NCBI GenBank assembly: GCA_030149205.1
Contig: JASBSB010000007.1
Span: forward strand, 124,001-188,000
Origin: Candidatus Heimdallarchaeota archaeon
Lineage (GTDB): Archaea > Asgardarchaeota > Heimdallarchaeia > Heimdallarchaeales > Kariarchaeaceae
Length of the DNA stretch: 64,000 bases
Direction of reading: 5' to 3'
The position numbers and the translations under genes were made by a program. Below the pieces are notes generated by a model. It saw only the letters and a program-made list of their open reading frames with translations, was not told the origin of the DNA and made no database searches. This document shows, piece after piece, positions 42,487-51,553 of the stretch; position 1 is the stretch's first letter, and every line of letters begins with the position of its first letter.

Positions 42487-43932
42487 TTAACTAGTTAATT
42501 TTTCCGAAAACGTTATCAGGGCTCGGACTGGCATTCCTACATTTCCTTTTTTAGGTTTGTAATCAACTGGATTAGATGGCCACGTTACTCCTGCGATATC
42601 AAGATGAACCCAATTTTCATTTTCTACAAATTCCGAAAGAAACATTGCTGCTGTGATAGATCCAGCGGGTCTCCCACCAGTATTCTTCAAATCAGCAACT
42701 GTTGATTCTAATTGCTTGGAATATTTTGTGTCCAGTGGCATTCTCCAAAACATTTCTCCTGAAAGTTCTCCAGCATGTTTTAACTGTTCCCAAACAGAAT
42801 CACTATTTGTGAATGCCCCCACGTAGTGTTCACCTAATGCAATCATCATTGCACCTGTTAAAGTTGCTATATCAATGACGGTGTTAGGTGCAAATTTCTG
42901 TTCTGTAAACACGAGTGCGTCAGATAAGATCATTCTGCCTTCTGCGTCAGTATTATCTACTTCAATTGATTTGCCATTTGATGCAAAGACAACATCAGAT
43001 GGTTTTGTAGCGTGTCCCCCAGGCATGTTCTCTGTCAAGGGTGTTACACTTACCACGTTAACATTCAAGCCAAGTTTAGCAATTCCATACACTGTTGAGA
43101 TGGCAACTGCGGCCCCTGTGCAATCACCTCTCATTGCACCCATTCCAGAGCTTGGTTTTATTGAGATACCACCTGTGTCAAAGGTTATACCCTTTCCTAC
43201 ATAGGCGACATCAGTATTCTGACTTGAGGGATTCCCTTTGTAATTAACAATCAAGAATTTTGCAGGTTCATCAGATCCTTTTGCTACAGAAAGAAAGGCA
43301 CCCATCTTTTGTTCTTTAGCCCAATTTTCATCATGGTCTTCAATTGTAACTTGACCTATTCCTTCAAAAAGTTCCTTGGTTTTTTGAACAAAATAACTTG
43401 GTGTTGCTATATTAGAGGGCATCTCTCCTAGAAATCTTGCATTATTCTGTGCTTCAGCGAAAATTACCCCTTTGTTCCACTCTGAAAAACTAGTTTCATT
43501 TCCTGAAAGAATTATTGATTTTATATCATGTCTACTCTCTTTGTTTTGGGTCAGTAAAGTGTCAAATCTGTACAACCCTAAAAAAACACCTTCTGCAACA
43601 TTCATAGGGTATTGATTAAGGGAAATGGCAACAGAATCCAGTTTTAATGACCTCACTTTACGAATTCCTTTAGCAAACGCAACTCTAAATGCTTCATGAT
43701 TAAGCTCAGATGCTTTTCCCAAGCCAACTAAAATCGCAAAGGGGGACCTGACAGATAAAGGTGATGTTAATAATAACAACTCACCTCTTTTCCCAGTAAA
43801 GCTAGTTTTTGTTAGAAAGTCACTGGAAACTAGTGTGTTAAGAACAGTATTAGTTTCTTCCTCTGTTACAGCAAGTAAAGTTGCATCAGAAGCAATTTCA
43901 AGTAAATTATCTGATGTCAGGGTTATGTTCAT
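42487..43932 (-). CDS. Leucyl aminopeptidase, M17 family
   Basis: A 481-residue cytosolic two-metal peptidase that removes N-terminal residues. The M17 motifs are VGKGITFDTGGISIKPS (near 250), MRGDCTGAAVAI, and NTDAEGRMILSDAL (near 325), which includes the NTDAEGR metal/bicarbonate signature. The N-terminal regulatory domain is present. The length is normal. It is convergent with the E2F-like gene, with a 17-bp gap. Confidence 0.94.
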   Translation of the reverse strand: MNITLTSDNLLEIASDATLLAVTEEETNTVLNTLVSSDFLTKTSFTGKRGELLLLTSPLSVRSPFAILVGLGKASELNHEAFRVAFAKGIRKVRSLKLDSVAISLNQYPMNVAEGVFLGLYRFDTLLTQNKESRHDIKSIILSGNETSFSEWNKGVIFAEAQNNARFLGEMPSNIATPSYFVQKTKELFEGIGQVTIEDHDENWAKEQKMGAFLSVAKGSDEPAKFLIVNYKGNPSSQNTDVAYVGKGITFDTGGISIKPSSGMGAMRGDCTGAAVAISTVYGIAKLGLNVNVVSVTPLTENMPGGHATKPSDVVFASNGKSIEVDNTDAEGRMILSDALVFTEQKFAPNTVIDIATLTGAMMIALGEHYVGAFTNSDSVWEQLKHAGELSGEMFWRMPLDTKYSKQLESTVADLKNTGGRPAGSITAAMFLSEFVENENWVHLDIAGVTWPSNPVDYKPKKGNVGMPVRALITFSEKLTS

Positions 43933-43993
43933 CTAACTTGTTTCTCATTTTATGAATAAATATGTTAGTCTACTCCTAAAGTCAAATAGGAGA

Positions 43994-46900
43994 TTACAGT
44001 AATTGGATTAATTCATCAAAAGAAAAGGCAAGGGTCGTTATGTGATGAGGGTATGTACTAATTAGATCGAACATCTCGTGAATCTTTTTATGAAGTAAGG
44101 AGGATTCGTTTAAAATTGCGAGAGGGGTACTTAAAAATTCTAATAACATTGTCCTAATCTGATTTAGAAAACCCTCATCAATTCTAAAGAAATTGATTGC
44201 CTGTCCAACTAAATAAATTACTAAAAATAGCTGTGGATTAACAGATCTTGCTTTTATCATCTCTTTTTTATACTTTAAGAGCTGTTGTTCAAAATTTCGG
44301 ATAAAGGTTATTTCATCCTCTATTAAACTATAAAACCTTATTTCATCAATTGATTTTTTAAAGCTTTCATATTCAGGGGAACTCCTCAATTTTTTAATTT
44401 GAATTTCACGAAAGAATCTGTGAAAAACGGAAATATTTGAATTATACGCGTCAGGAAAGGAATGCTTACCCCTTAAAATTGTTTCAGTTAATATTAAAAA
44501 TTGTTGGCCAAACCTATCATTCTCAGATTCTAAATTTTGTAAGTTCTCAAAAAAATCTAAGGTATTTTCAAGGATCTTTTCAATGTTATCAGGTGTGTAT
44601 TTATAATTATTTCTTAGAATTATCTCAAATTTTTCATTGAATTTATTGATGGTAATTTTAGATTTAATCCTTAGATTCAAAATCTCAAAATAGATGTGAT
44701 TTTGCTCCTCTACTAATCCCCTTATCTGCCTTTTTAATTCAGAGTTAACACTAAATGATATGGATTCGGAAAGCAATTCAAATGCATTTTCTAATTGAGA
44801 ATCTTCAATTAAAGAATTAACCAGGGATCTATAATTTAATAAAACATTTTTTGGTTTTGCCACCTCTTTTGAAATCTCTAAAGCTTGTTTTTTTAGGTTC
44901 AGTATCTCTGTGTCAGGTACAATACTAGGGTCATGGGCAGATATTTTTATCATTGATGTTAACAAATCATAAGTCTGTTTAGAAGATTGGGAATGCACAA
45001 TTTGCTCTTTTAATACCTCAAATGCGATCTTATTAAATCCTGAATCGATAAGTCTCTCTATTAACCTATTAAGCTCATTCTCCCAATCGTCAAAATGATC
45101 CTTGTATAAATTTACTTTTTTTATCGTCAAATCTTTTAATAATCGTTGATCTCCTCTGTTTTGTGCAATGATTAAACCAATTTCATACAAATTGGGGTAT
45201 GTGTCAATTAAGCGTTCGTCAACTGGTATTTCGATAATGTCTGATATAATATCGGCTGTAAACTCTAATTTATGCAGTTCATTATTCTCAATTGTGATGT
45301 TAATTAACTCTAGTAAAATACTAAGAGCAATTTTGTTAACTGATTGGTTTTGCAGATTGTCAAAAATCAGGACTCTTAATATTTTTTTAAGGAAAGCTGA
45401 TTGTCGAAACTCAAAGGAGACTGTTATTAATCTCAGCACAAGGGGCTTTATTTTGTCAGGTGATTCAGTGGAGAGAAGATAATTAAGAACAGAATCTAAA
45501 AAGGTGGTTGCATCTTGGTAATTTTCCTCTTCTACTGCCAACTCATAGAGTTTACCATCTATATAAATTGTTAACTCATAAAATTCACCAAATTCAGAAA
45601 CATATTTCTGTATTAGCTTTAAGGTATCAAATTGATCTAACATTGGAGCTTTCCCAATATTCTTTGCAATGAAGGTGGAAAAGTCTAAGATAAGTAATTT
45701 TTCTTTATTTGATATAAGTACCTGATAAATCAAATTTAATTGAGAAACTAGGTGACCCCCAGCAGGAGAATTTTCAATTAATTTCAACAAATTGTTGTGA
45801 AACAACTCAATATAATCCCGTTTGTTATCCTCAATAATATTTAAAGCCCAGGTAAATGATTCAGTTATATCAATCACAGCCTCTTCATCGCTTGAAAAGT
45901 TTGATGTTAAAAATCTGGTTTCGACCGCATTTTGAATTTCTCCCAACTTCAGGTACATTTCAGTTAAAGTAAGTATTCCATCATAATCACGTAACAAATG
46001 TTTTTCAAAGCTTTCCTTTATAAAAATAAATAGCTTTAATTCTTCATCTGATTCAAATTTAAGGGCGTATAATACTGCTTGAACAAAGTTTACCTGTTGA
46101 GATATTGACCATGGTTGAATTAGTAAAACAAGATCTTTTAATAAAATAATCTTTTCTGTAAAATCATCAAGCCGTAGGGCTAAATCCAATGTTTTCCCAA
46201 ACAACGCATAGCAGTGGCTCTTATCTTCTTCGTTATATAATAAATATAGGAGATTTAATAATTCCTTCTTGTAATTAAGTATATTAATTGGCACATTAAT
46301 GGAACTCTCTATTGAATCTTTGAGTTGCAACTTAAAGTAGTTCAAATTTATTTGTTCCAATAGTTTTGAATTTTCTATATAAAAGAGTAGATTTGAGTTT
46401 TTAGCTGTTAATAATAAGGTTTGATCCATCAGAGGGAGAAGATTCTCAGAGAGTTGATCCAATTCAGATCTTGGAGTAGATAATAATTTTGAAAGAAAAT
46501 TAATAAACCATAATCTAATTATATCTTCTTCATGTGATAAACCGTCTCGAAGTGTTTTTAGAATGTTGTTTATTTCAGGTGAGTTAGAAGGAAAAATTTC
46601 AAGTAATGCGTAATCATTACTTAAAGTAAATGAGAGTCGTTTTATGAATGGTTTCAGCTGTAGATTTTTTAAAATAAGATTCCAAAAACCAGAAATGAAT
46701 AAATCTATACCATTAATTTTGATTTTAATGTTTTGTAAACTTAATATAGACTCATCTATTTCATTATATTCCCACAGGTTGTTTGGTACGTAAGAATTAT
46801 TTGCTATTTCTAGGATTGAATCAATTTGAGATATGGGGGTTGTGTAGAACAACCAATTCTTGTAAATAAAAAGCATTAGATCTTCATTTTCAGGGGGCAA

Positions 46901-47116
46901 TGCAAAAAGAGTTTGAAGAAATCCAATTTCTAATGCACTCTCCCAAAATATACTGATGTAGTAATTACCAGAAGAAAAAAAAGTTATCCCAGTCTGAGAT
47001 TTATCAATATTATTCGTTAAATTATTACAAACATTAACAAGATTATCAGAGGGTGAAGCTAACCAATTTATTGTTATTTGACTATCAACTTTAGTTAATG
47101 TTCCATAAAAACTCAA
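43994..47116 (-). CDS. Giant helical-repeat (solenoid) protein, unknown
   Basis: A 1040-residue acidic protein. Residues 1-150 are mixed alpha/beta (MSFYGTLTKVDSQITINWLA, then SGNYYISIFWESALEIGFLQ). From about 180 to the end it is a long array of amphipathic helices rich in Leu, Ile, Glu and Asn, such as LTEMYLKLGEIQNAVETRFL, with TPR/HEAT-like spacing but no strict repeat. There is no membrane span. It overlaps a coiled-coil gene by 4 bp. A scaffold role is inferred, and vesicle-coat or ESCRT comparisons are speculative. Confidence 0.75.
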   Translation of the reverse strand: MSFYGTLTKVDSQITINWLASPSDNLVNVCNNLTNNIDKSQTGITFFSSGNYYISIFWESALEIGFLQTLFALPPENEDLMLFIYKNWLFYTTPISQIDSILEIANNSYVPNNLWEYNEIDESILSLQNIKIKINGIDLFISGFWNLILKNLQLKPFIKRLSFTLSNDYALLEIFPSNSPEINNILKTLRDGLSHEEDIIRLWFINFLSKLLSTPRSELDQLSENLLPLMDQTLLLTAKNSNLLFYIENSKLLEQINLNYFKLQLKDSIESSINVPINILNYKKELLNLLYLLYNEEDKSHCYALFGKTLDLALRLDDFTEKIILLKDLVLLIQPWSISQQVNFVQAVLYALKFESDEELKLFIFIKESFEKHLLRDYDGILTLTEMYLKLGEIQNAVETRFLTSNFSSDEEAVIDITESFTWALNIIEDNKRDYIELFHNNLLKLIENSPAGGHLVSQLNLIYQVLISNKEKLLILDFSTFIAKNIGKAPMLDQFDTLKLIQKYVSEFGEFYELTIYIDGKLYELAVEEENYQDATTFLDSVLNYLLSTESPDKIKPLVLRLITVSFEFRQSAFLKKILRVLIFDNLQNQSVNKIALSILLELINITIENNELHKLEFTADIISDIIEIPVDERLIDTYPNLYEIGLIIAQNRGDQRLLKDLTIKKVNLYKDHFDDWENELNRLIERLIDSGFNKIAFEVLKEQIVHSQSSKQTYDLLTSMIKISAHDPSIVPDTEILNLKKQALEISKEVAKPKNVLLNYRSLVNSLIEDSQLENAFELLSESISFSVNSELKRQIRGLVEEQNHIYFEILNLRIKSKITINKFNEKFEIILRNNYKYTPDNIEKILENTLDFFENLQNLESENDRFGQQFLILTETILRGKHSFPDAYNSNISVFHRFFREIQIKKLRSSPEYESFKKSIDEIRFYSLIEDEITFIRNFEQQLLKYKKEMIKARSVNPQLFLVIYLVGQAINFFRIDEGFLNQIRTMLLEFLSTPLAILNESSLLHKKIHEMFDLISTYPHHITTLAFSFDELIQLL

Positions 47117-47490
47117 ATATTCATCCCCCCATTTGAAAAGAATGTTAAGAGCTGTGAAATCTCCTGACTCAAATCATTAACATATCTTAAAGTAATGACC
47201 CTTATATCATTATGATCAACCATTAACTCTACCTGAGAATCTATTTTTGCTTTAACAGCGTTCAAGTATTGAATTTCATCAATGAAGGCTATCTCCTGTT
47301 GGAAACGCAATACTTGAGATTCCTCTAATCCGCCTCTCTGCTCAAGATGAATAAATTCATCAATTTTAGATTGAAGCTCCACTAACTTTTCAGATTCTTT
47401 TGCTAATTCAATTTCAAGTTTTTTTCTGGGGACTTTTGGGGGTTTGTTTTTATTTAAAAAACGTGAAACTAAATTTTGGAATCTTGCCAT
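47113..47490 (-). CDS. Small basic-N-terminal coiled-coil protein
   Basis: A 125-residue protein. The first 25 residues are basic (FLNKNKPPKVPRKK), and the rest is predicted helical with heptads from about 25 to 55 (KLEIELAKESEKLVELQSKI) and 65 to 118. A basic start followed by a helical hairpin recalls ESCRT-III-type proteins, but there is no clear family match and the length is short. It is first in an operon with the giant solenoid gene (ATGA overlap) and divergent from the E2 gene. Confidence 0.65.
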   Translation of the reverse strand: MARFQNLVSRFLNKNKPPKVPRKKLEIELAKESEKLVELQSKIDEFIHLEQRGGLEESQVLRFQQEIAFIDEIQYLNAVKAKIDSQVELMVDHNDIRVITLRYVNDLSQEISQLLTFFSNGGMNI

Positions 47491-47650
47491 CTTTCAAAAT
47501 ACTTAGGTCAAAGTGTTTTTTTAATTTTGCTTACAACTTTCAACAAAATTACCTATTTACTTTCGAATCAATTCTATAAATTTTTTTATGTTATTTTTAT
47601 TAATTAATCCCTAACAGATTGACAGACAAAGCCTACGTTCTTTAGAAAAG

Positions 47651-47660
47651 TATATTAAAT
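47651..47660 (+). promoter_or_regulatory. TATA-like box of the E2 gene
   Basis: TATATTAAAT is centred 26-28 bp before the GTG codons at 47681 and 47683. The window's other first genes show the same spacing to their start codon, so transcription and translation of the E2 gene probably begin there. Confidence 0.5.
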
Positions 47661-47740
47661 CAGAAAATAATTGAAACTTGGTGTGAAAAATTCTTCCTGA
47701 AGATAATTATTGGGCTAGGTTAACAATAGAGGCAGAAGAA

Positions 47741-48148
47741 ATGAAGCGAGAGGAACACAGCTTTGAGACCATCAATAATGATATCAGGTTCTGGAAAGGA
47801 TTCATTCTTGGAACTGGACTTTATGTTGATGGAGTCTTTGTGTTTAACATTACCATTCCAAGGGAATATCCCTTTAAACCACCAATTGTTAAAACTTTAA
47901 CCAAAATTTATCACCCAAACTTTTTCAATGAGAGAATATGTGTTGGTATTTTGGGAAAGGATTGGACACCAGCAAATAATTTGGTTGATGTGGTAGAAAG
48001 TCTCAGATTTCTGCTCTCGAATCCAAACCCTGATGACCCATTAAATTCTGGTGCTGCAAGGTTAATGAAGGAAGATATTGAAACTTTCAAAACAAGGGTG
48101 AAAGAATGGATTATTAACTATGCTGGATGGGACCAAGAACAATTATAG
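47741..48148 (+). CDS. Ubiquitin-conjugating (E2) enzyme; true N-terminus lies upstream
   Basis: The E2 core fold is clear: TIPREYPFKPPIVKTLTKIY, HPN (58-60), the active-site Cys67 in ERICVGILGKDWTP, and LLSNPNPDDPLNSGAARL. E2 enzymes accept ubiquitin from E1 and pass it to targets. From the ATG at 47741 the protein is 135 residues and lacks helix 1. That helix is encoded upstream in the same frame (about 47690-47740, including NYWARLTIEAEEM), but that stretch has no standard start. Dropping one A from the run at 47686-47690 would join it to the GTG at 47683. Confidence 0.9.
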   Translation: MKREEHSFETINNDIRFWKGFILGTGLYVDGVFVFNITIPREYPFKPPIVKTLTKIYHPNFFNERICVGILGKDWTPANNLVDVVESLRFLLSNPNPDDPLNSGAARLMKEDIETFKTRVKEWIINYAGWDQEQL

Positions 48149-48841
48149 TGACAAAGGTTTTCTACCATATAGAATTACTGAAACTACGGCAACAAAGGCA
48201 GTTATAAAACTAACAAGAATATAAGTGTTCCAATCTATAACTCCTTCACTGAACTTAGGGATATAGAGATCATTTCCATTACTGGCAGGTAATTGTTTAT
48301 AGGCTACTTTTAATGTATTGCTAGTTAGTGATAATGTATCTCCCCAATGATCCAAATATTTAACCTGTACTGGAGAAATATCATAGGATTTGGGAAGGGA
48401 TGAATTTACTGCATAAGCAAAACTAAAACCTGTACCATTAAATATTGAGTTTATTGTAAAGTTGTAATATGTTGAATTTATAAATAATTTACCAAAAGTA
48501 ATTTGTGACCCAGAAAATGTTGTATAATTAAAAGGCTTAGTTGAATTTATTTCTTTTAGAGTTGTCAAGTTCCCAAAGCTGGAATCAACTATAGTTAAAT
48601 CAACAGGCATAGACTGTGATATATTTACCTGTCTCATGGTTTCATTTGAAAAATTTTTCACGATTATAGTAATGTTGGTTTGTATTCCCACATAAAGTTT
48701 TGTTCCAAGTCTGTAGCCATCTGAAACTGCAGTTACAACAACTTTTTTTTCAATTGGGGCAAACGCGATCGAGGGGGTGGACATTGAAACAATAATTACC
48801 ACGAAGATAAACATTACATAGAACCCATTTTGAGACTTCAT
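48143..48841 (-). CDS. Type I membrane protein resembling TRAP-beta (SSR2)
   Basis: A 232-residue protein with a signal peptide (1-27), a beta-rich outer domain with many N-x-S/T sites, a membrane segment (about 205-225) and the short tail YGRKPLSL. The order and several patches (a polar ITIIVKNFSNETMRQVNIS strand, VDLTIVDSSFGN, PVQVKYLDHWGD, DWNTYILVSF before the helix) recall eukaryotic translocon-associated protein beta. This is pattern similarity, not proof; any secreted Ig-like domain could look so. It overlaps the E2 3' end by 6 bp. Confidence 0.6.
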   Translation of the reverse strand: MKSQNGFYVMFIFVVIIVSMSTPSIAFAPIEKKVVVTAVSDGYRLGTKLYVGIQTNITIIVKNFSNETMRQVNISQSMPVDLTIVDSSFGNLTTLKEINSTKPFNYTTFSGSQITFGKLFINSTYYNFTINSIFNGTGFSFAYAVNSSLPKSYDISPVQVKYLDHWGDTLSLTSNTLKVAYKQLPASNGNDLYIPKFSEGVIDWNTYILVSFITAFVAVVSVILYGRKPLSL

Positions 48842-48944
48842 TTATGATTCTCCTACTTACAATCTAAATTTTAAGCATCTTTATTTAATGCTAGCGGTTG
48901 TTAGCAAATAAAATTTGTTTTGAGAGATAATATATAGTCAATCC

Positions 48945-49877
48945 TTAAATCATAAACGGATAAGTCTCTTTAACTTGTTTGTATACAAGTTCAGGTGCAA
49001 ATATACCTTGTTCTGTGATCAATCCATCTATATAATCACGAGATACTGATTCGAATGCTGGATTCATAATTTTTAGATTCTCTGGCTTCAACTCCCAGTC
49101 TTTTGCTATTTCTATGATGTCTCTCTGTTCAATTTCAGTTCTTTTGCCAAAAAGGGTGTCACTGTCAAATTTTAACAGTGAGCCTGAGACAAAAAGAGGG
49201 ACGTCACTTTCCTTAGCTGCTAGTGCTAATAGCCTAGATCCTATTTTATTTATAACTGTCCCTAAAGAAGTAACAGCATCCATTCCAATAATAATTATAT
49301 CGACATTATAGTGTCTCATTACCCACCTCATTGCAGAATCTACGACAAGTGTAGTTGGAATACCTGCGTTTGTGAGTTCTAATGCTGTCTTTCGCCCCTG
49401 ATACCTTGGTCTAGTTTCTGTTGCTATTGCTTTTATCTCTTTCCCATCTTCAAAGGCTTTTATAATTGTTCCTGAAGATAAAGATGAATGGCAATGTGTC
49501 ATTACTGTATAACCGTCTTGTATCAAACTCGAACCAAACTCTATAATTTTCTTCTTGGTTGATTTAAGTAACCCTATATAATCATGGGCAGATATATGTA
49601 GAACTTCTTTGAGTTTTTCTGTTCCCTCTGATTTGTTAAAGCTAAGGTCGTAGTGAATTTTTTTTAACCCATTTTGAAGGGCTGGTTCAGTAGGTCTGGT
49701 GTTTCTGATTGTATTACTTGCTTCATTGATTTTAGTGATAAAATCATCTGAAGGAAGAGTAGACAATAGAGTTTCTGAATATTCTACAATCGCATTTACC
49801 CCTTCAATTGCAACGTTAGTGGCTCCTTGAATATGTAGCTTCTTTATTTCATTCGCTACCCTGATTAAATTATCCAT
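48945..49877 (-). CDS. Ribose-1,5-bisphosphate isomerase
   Basis: A 310-residue eIF2B-alpha-like enzyme that converts ribose-1,5-bisphosphate to ribulose-1,5-bisphosphate. It has VMTHCHSSLSSGTIIKAF, TETRPRYQGRKTALEL (about 154-169), the GMDAVTSLGTVINKIGS segment with the catalytic Asp, and the end NPAFESVSRDYIDGLITEQG, characteristic of archaeal R15P isomerase rather than eIF2B. AMP phosphorylase is the next gene upstream (70-bp gap), giving two of the three AMP-pathway enzymes. Confidence 0.9.
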   Translation of the reverse strand: MDNLIRVANEIKKLHIQGATNVAIEGVNAIVEYSETLLSTLPSDDFITKINEASNTIRNTRPTEPALQNGLKKIHYDLSFNKSEGTEKLKEVLHISAHDYIGLLKSTKKKIIEFGSSLIQDGYTVMTHCHSSLSSGTIIKAFEDGKEIKAIATETRPRYQGRKTALELTNAGIPTTLVVDSAMRWVMRHYNVDIIIIGMDAVTSLGTVINKIGSRLLALAAKESDVPLFVSGSLLKFDSDTLFGKRTEIEQRDIIEIAKDWELKPENLKIMNPAFESVSRDYIDGLITEQGIFAPELVYKQVKETYPFMI

Positions 49878-49947
49878 ACATTAGAAAATTAAACTCGTCA
49901 TTTAAATCTTGAGGGACGCTGACCTAGATAAATTATCAATATGTAAT

Positions 49948-51468
49948 CTAATTTTTTGAATAAGGAAAAGAACTTACTCTTTCTAATACCATTCCTTCAA
50001 GATTGATCAGTTGAGAACTTTCTGCAATATTTATTGCGTTTTCTAAATCATTTTCTTTTGTTGCATACAACTTAAGTATGGGGGTTCCTTTCTTAATGAA
50101 CTCACCTGCTTTATGGATAAGATATAGACCGGCCTTTTTATCGTTAGGACAACCTAAAGCCCTAGCAATTGACTTAATTGTAGAGTTTGATATATGTGCA
50201 ATATATCCATCTTTTTTTGACTTAACCTCGTACACATATTGACCTAATTCAATTTCTTCAGGTTTTATTGACGAGTCTCCGCCTTGTGCATCTATTATTT
50301 CTCGAAACTTTTGAAGAGCTTTACCTGACCTTAAAATTTCATCTGCATAAGCTGCACCATTTCCTTTGGGAGCTAGTTTTGCCATTTCAATTAAAATTCC
50401 TGCTAACTCTATTGACTTTTCATGGACGCTTCGTGGCCCTTTACCTGTCAAGCTTTCTAATGCTTCCTTCGCCTCAAGTGCTGGTCCAATAGCATGTCCC
50501 ACGGGTTGATCAGCGTAGGTTATTGCGCAATCAATCTCAATTCCAACCCTCCGTCCTATTTCAATGAACGAATGAGCAAAGTTCACTCCCTCTTCCTTTG
50601 ACTCTAGTTTTGTACCCGGTCCCATTGGCATATCCAACACCAAATGTTCAACTCCAGTTGAGAGTTTTTTGGATAGAATTGAAGCTATTATTACTGATTC
50701 AGGATCCAAATTTAATGGTCTCTCAACACGTTCTATAATTTTAGAATCTACCGGTGCCAAATTTAACTGACCACCCCATACTAACATTCCTCGGGTTTTC
50801 GGAGCAATTTCTTGAATTTCTTCTGCGCGAAAATCTACTTCTGCTAGTACCTCAAATGTGTCTGCTGTCCCTGAAGGTGATGTTATAGCCCTGCTGCTGG
50901 TTTTAGGTATCAATAGCCCTGCTGCTGCAACAATAGGCACAATTAACAAAGAAACCTTATTTCCTGGTATTCCACCAATTGAATGTTTGTCATACACCGG
51001 TTCATTAAATTCAATTTTTGTCCCATGATATGCAAATCCTTTGGTTAAATGTTCTGTTTCTTCCATACTTAAATTTTCATATTGCATAGACAGAGTAAAT
51101 GCAGCCATTTCAAGATCTGATAGGTTTTCGTTATAAATATCATCTAAAATAATCTGAATGTCATCTTTTGACCATTTCTGCTTTTCATATTTCTTTTTAA
51201 TGATTGGATACCCTTTAGGTTTAACCCTTGTGGAAATGCTTACTGGGGTTTTAATAGTACAGTTTAATTTCTCAAAGTATGATTTAGAAACACCAATTTC
51301 CTTCTTTGTAACTAACGATTCAGAAAATATTACTTTCACTAGATCTTGTTTTTGATTTACCGATATCTTAGCTAGATTAGAGACTGGGTCTCTTGGATCA
51401 GGATTACTAGGATGAATAATAACTAATTTTTCGTCGTAATCTAATTCTTCAATAATTTTAAATTTCAT
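49948..51468 (-). CDS. deoA: AMP phosphorylase
   Basis: A 506-residue enzyme that splits AMP with phosphate into adenine and ribose-1,5-bisphosphate. It has the archaeal N-terminal domain (residues 1-85) and then the thymidine-phosphorylase-like body: DKHSIGGIPGNKVSLLIVPI (about 160-179), KTSSRAITSPSGTADTFEVL, MPMGPGTKLES and ADQPVGHAIGPALEAKEALE. Together with the isomerase gene it feeds type III RuBisCO; no rbcL is visible here. Confidence 0.93.
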   Translation of the reverse strand: MKFKIIEELDYDEKLVIIHPSNPDPRDPVSNLAKISVNQKQDLVKVIFSESLVTKKEIGVSKSYFEKLNCTIKTPVSISTRVKPKGYPIIKKKYEKQKWSKDDIQIILDDIYNENLSDLEMAAFTLSMQYENLSMEETEHLTKGFAYHGTKIEFNEPVYDKHSIGGIPGNKVSLLIVPIVAAAGLLIPKTSSRAITSPSGTADTFEVLAEVDFRAEEIQEIAPKTRGMLVWGGQLNLAPVDSKIIERVERPLNLDPESVIIASILSKKLSTGVEHLVLDMPMGPGTKLESKEEGVNFAHSFIEIGRRVGIEIDCAITYADQPVGHAIGPALEAKEALESLTGKGPRSVHEKSIELAGILIEMAKLAPKGNGAAYADEILRSGKALQKFREIIDAQGGDSSIKPEEIELGQYVYEVKSKKDGYIAHISNSTIKSIARALGCPNDKKAGLYLIHKAGEFIKKGTPILKLYATKENDLENAINIAESSQLINLEGMVLERVSSFPYSKN

Positions 51469-51553
51469 TTAATTTACACCCATCAGGAGAAATATAAGTT
51501 TACAGTAACTTAATTAATCTTACCTTGTACACAAAATTATTCTGAACGTAATT

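Noticed and set aside
47681..47689. TGA in GTG-TGA upstream of the E2 gene as selenocysteine
   Set aside because: A selenocysteine as residue 2 has no precedent in E2 enzymes and no SECIS-like structure is visible; a one-base discrepancy or rare start explains the frame better.
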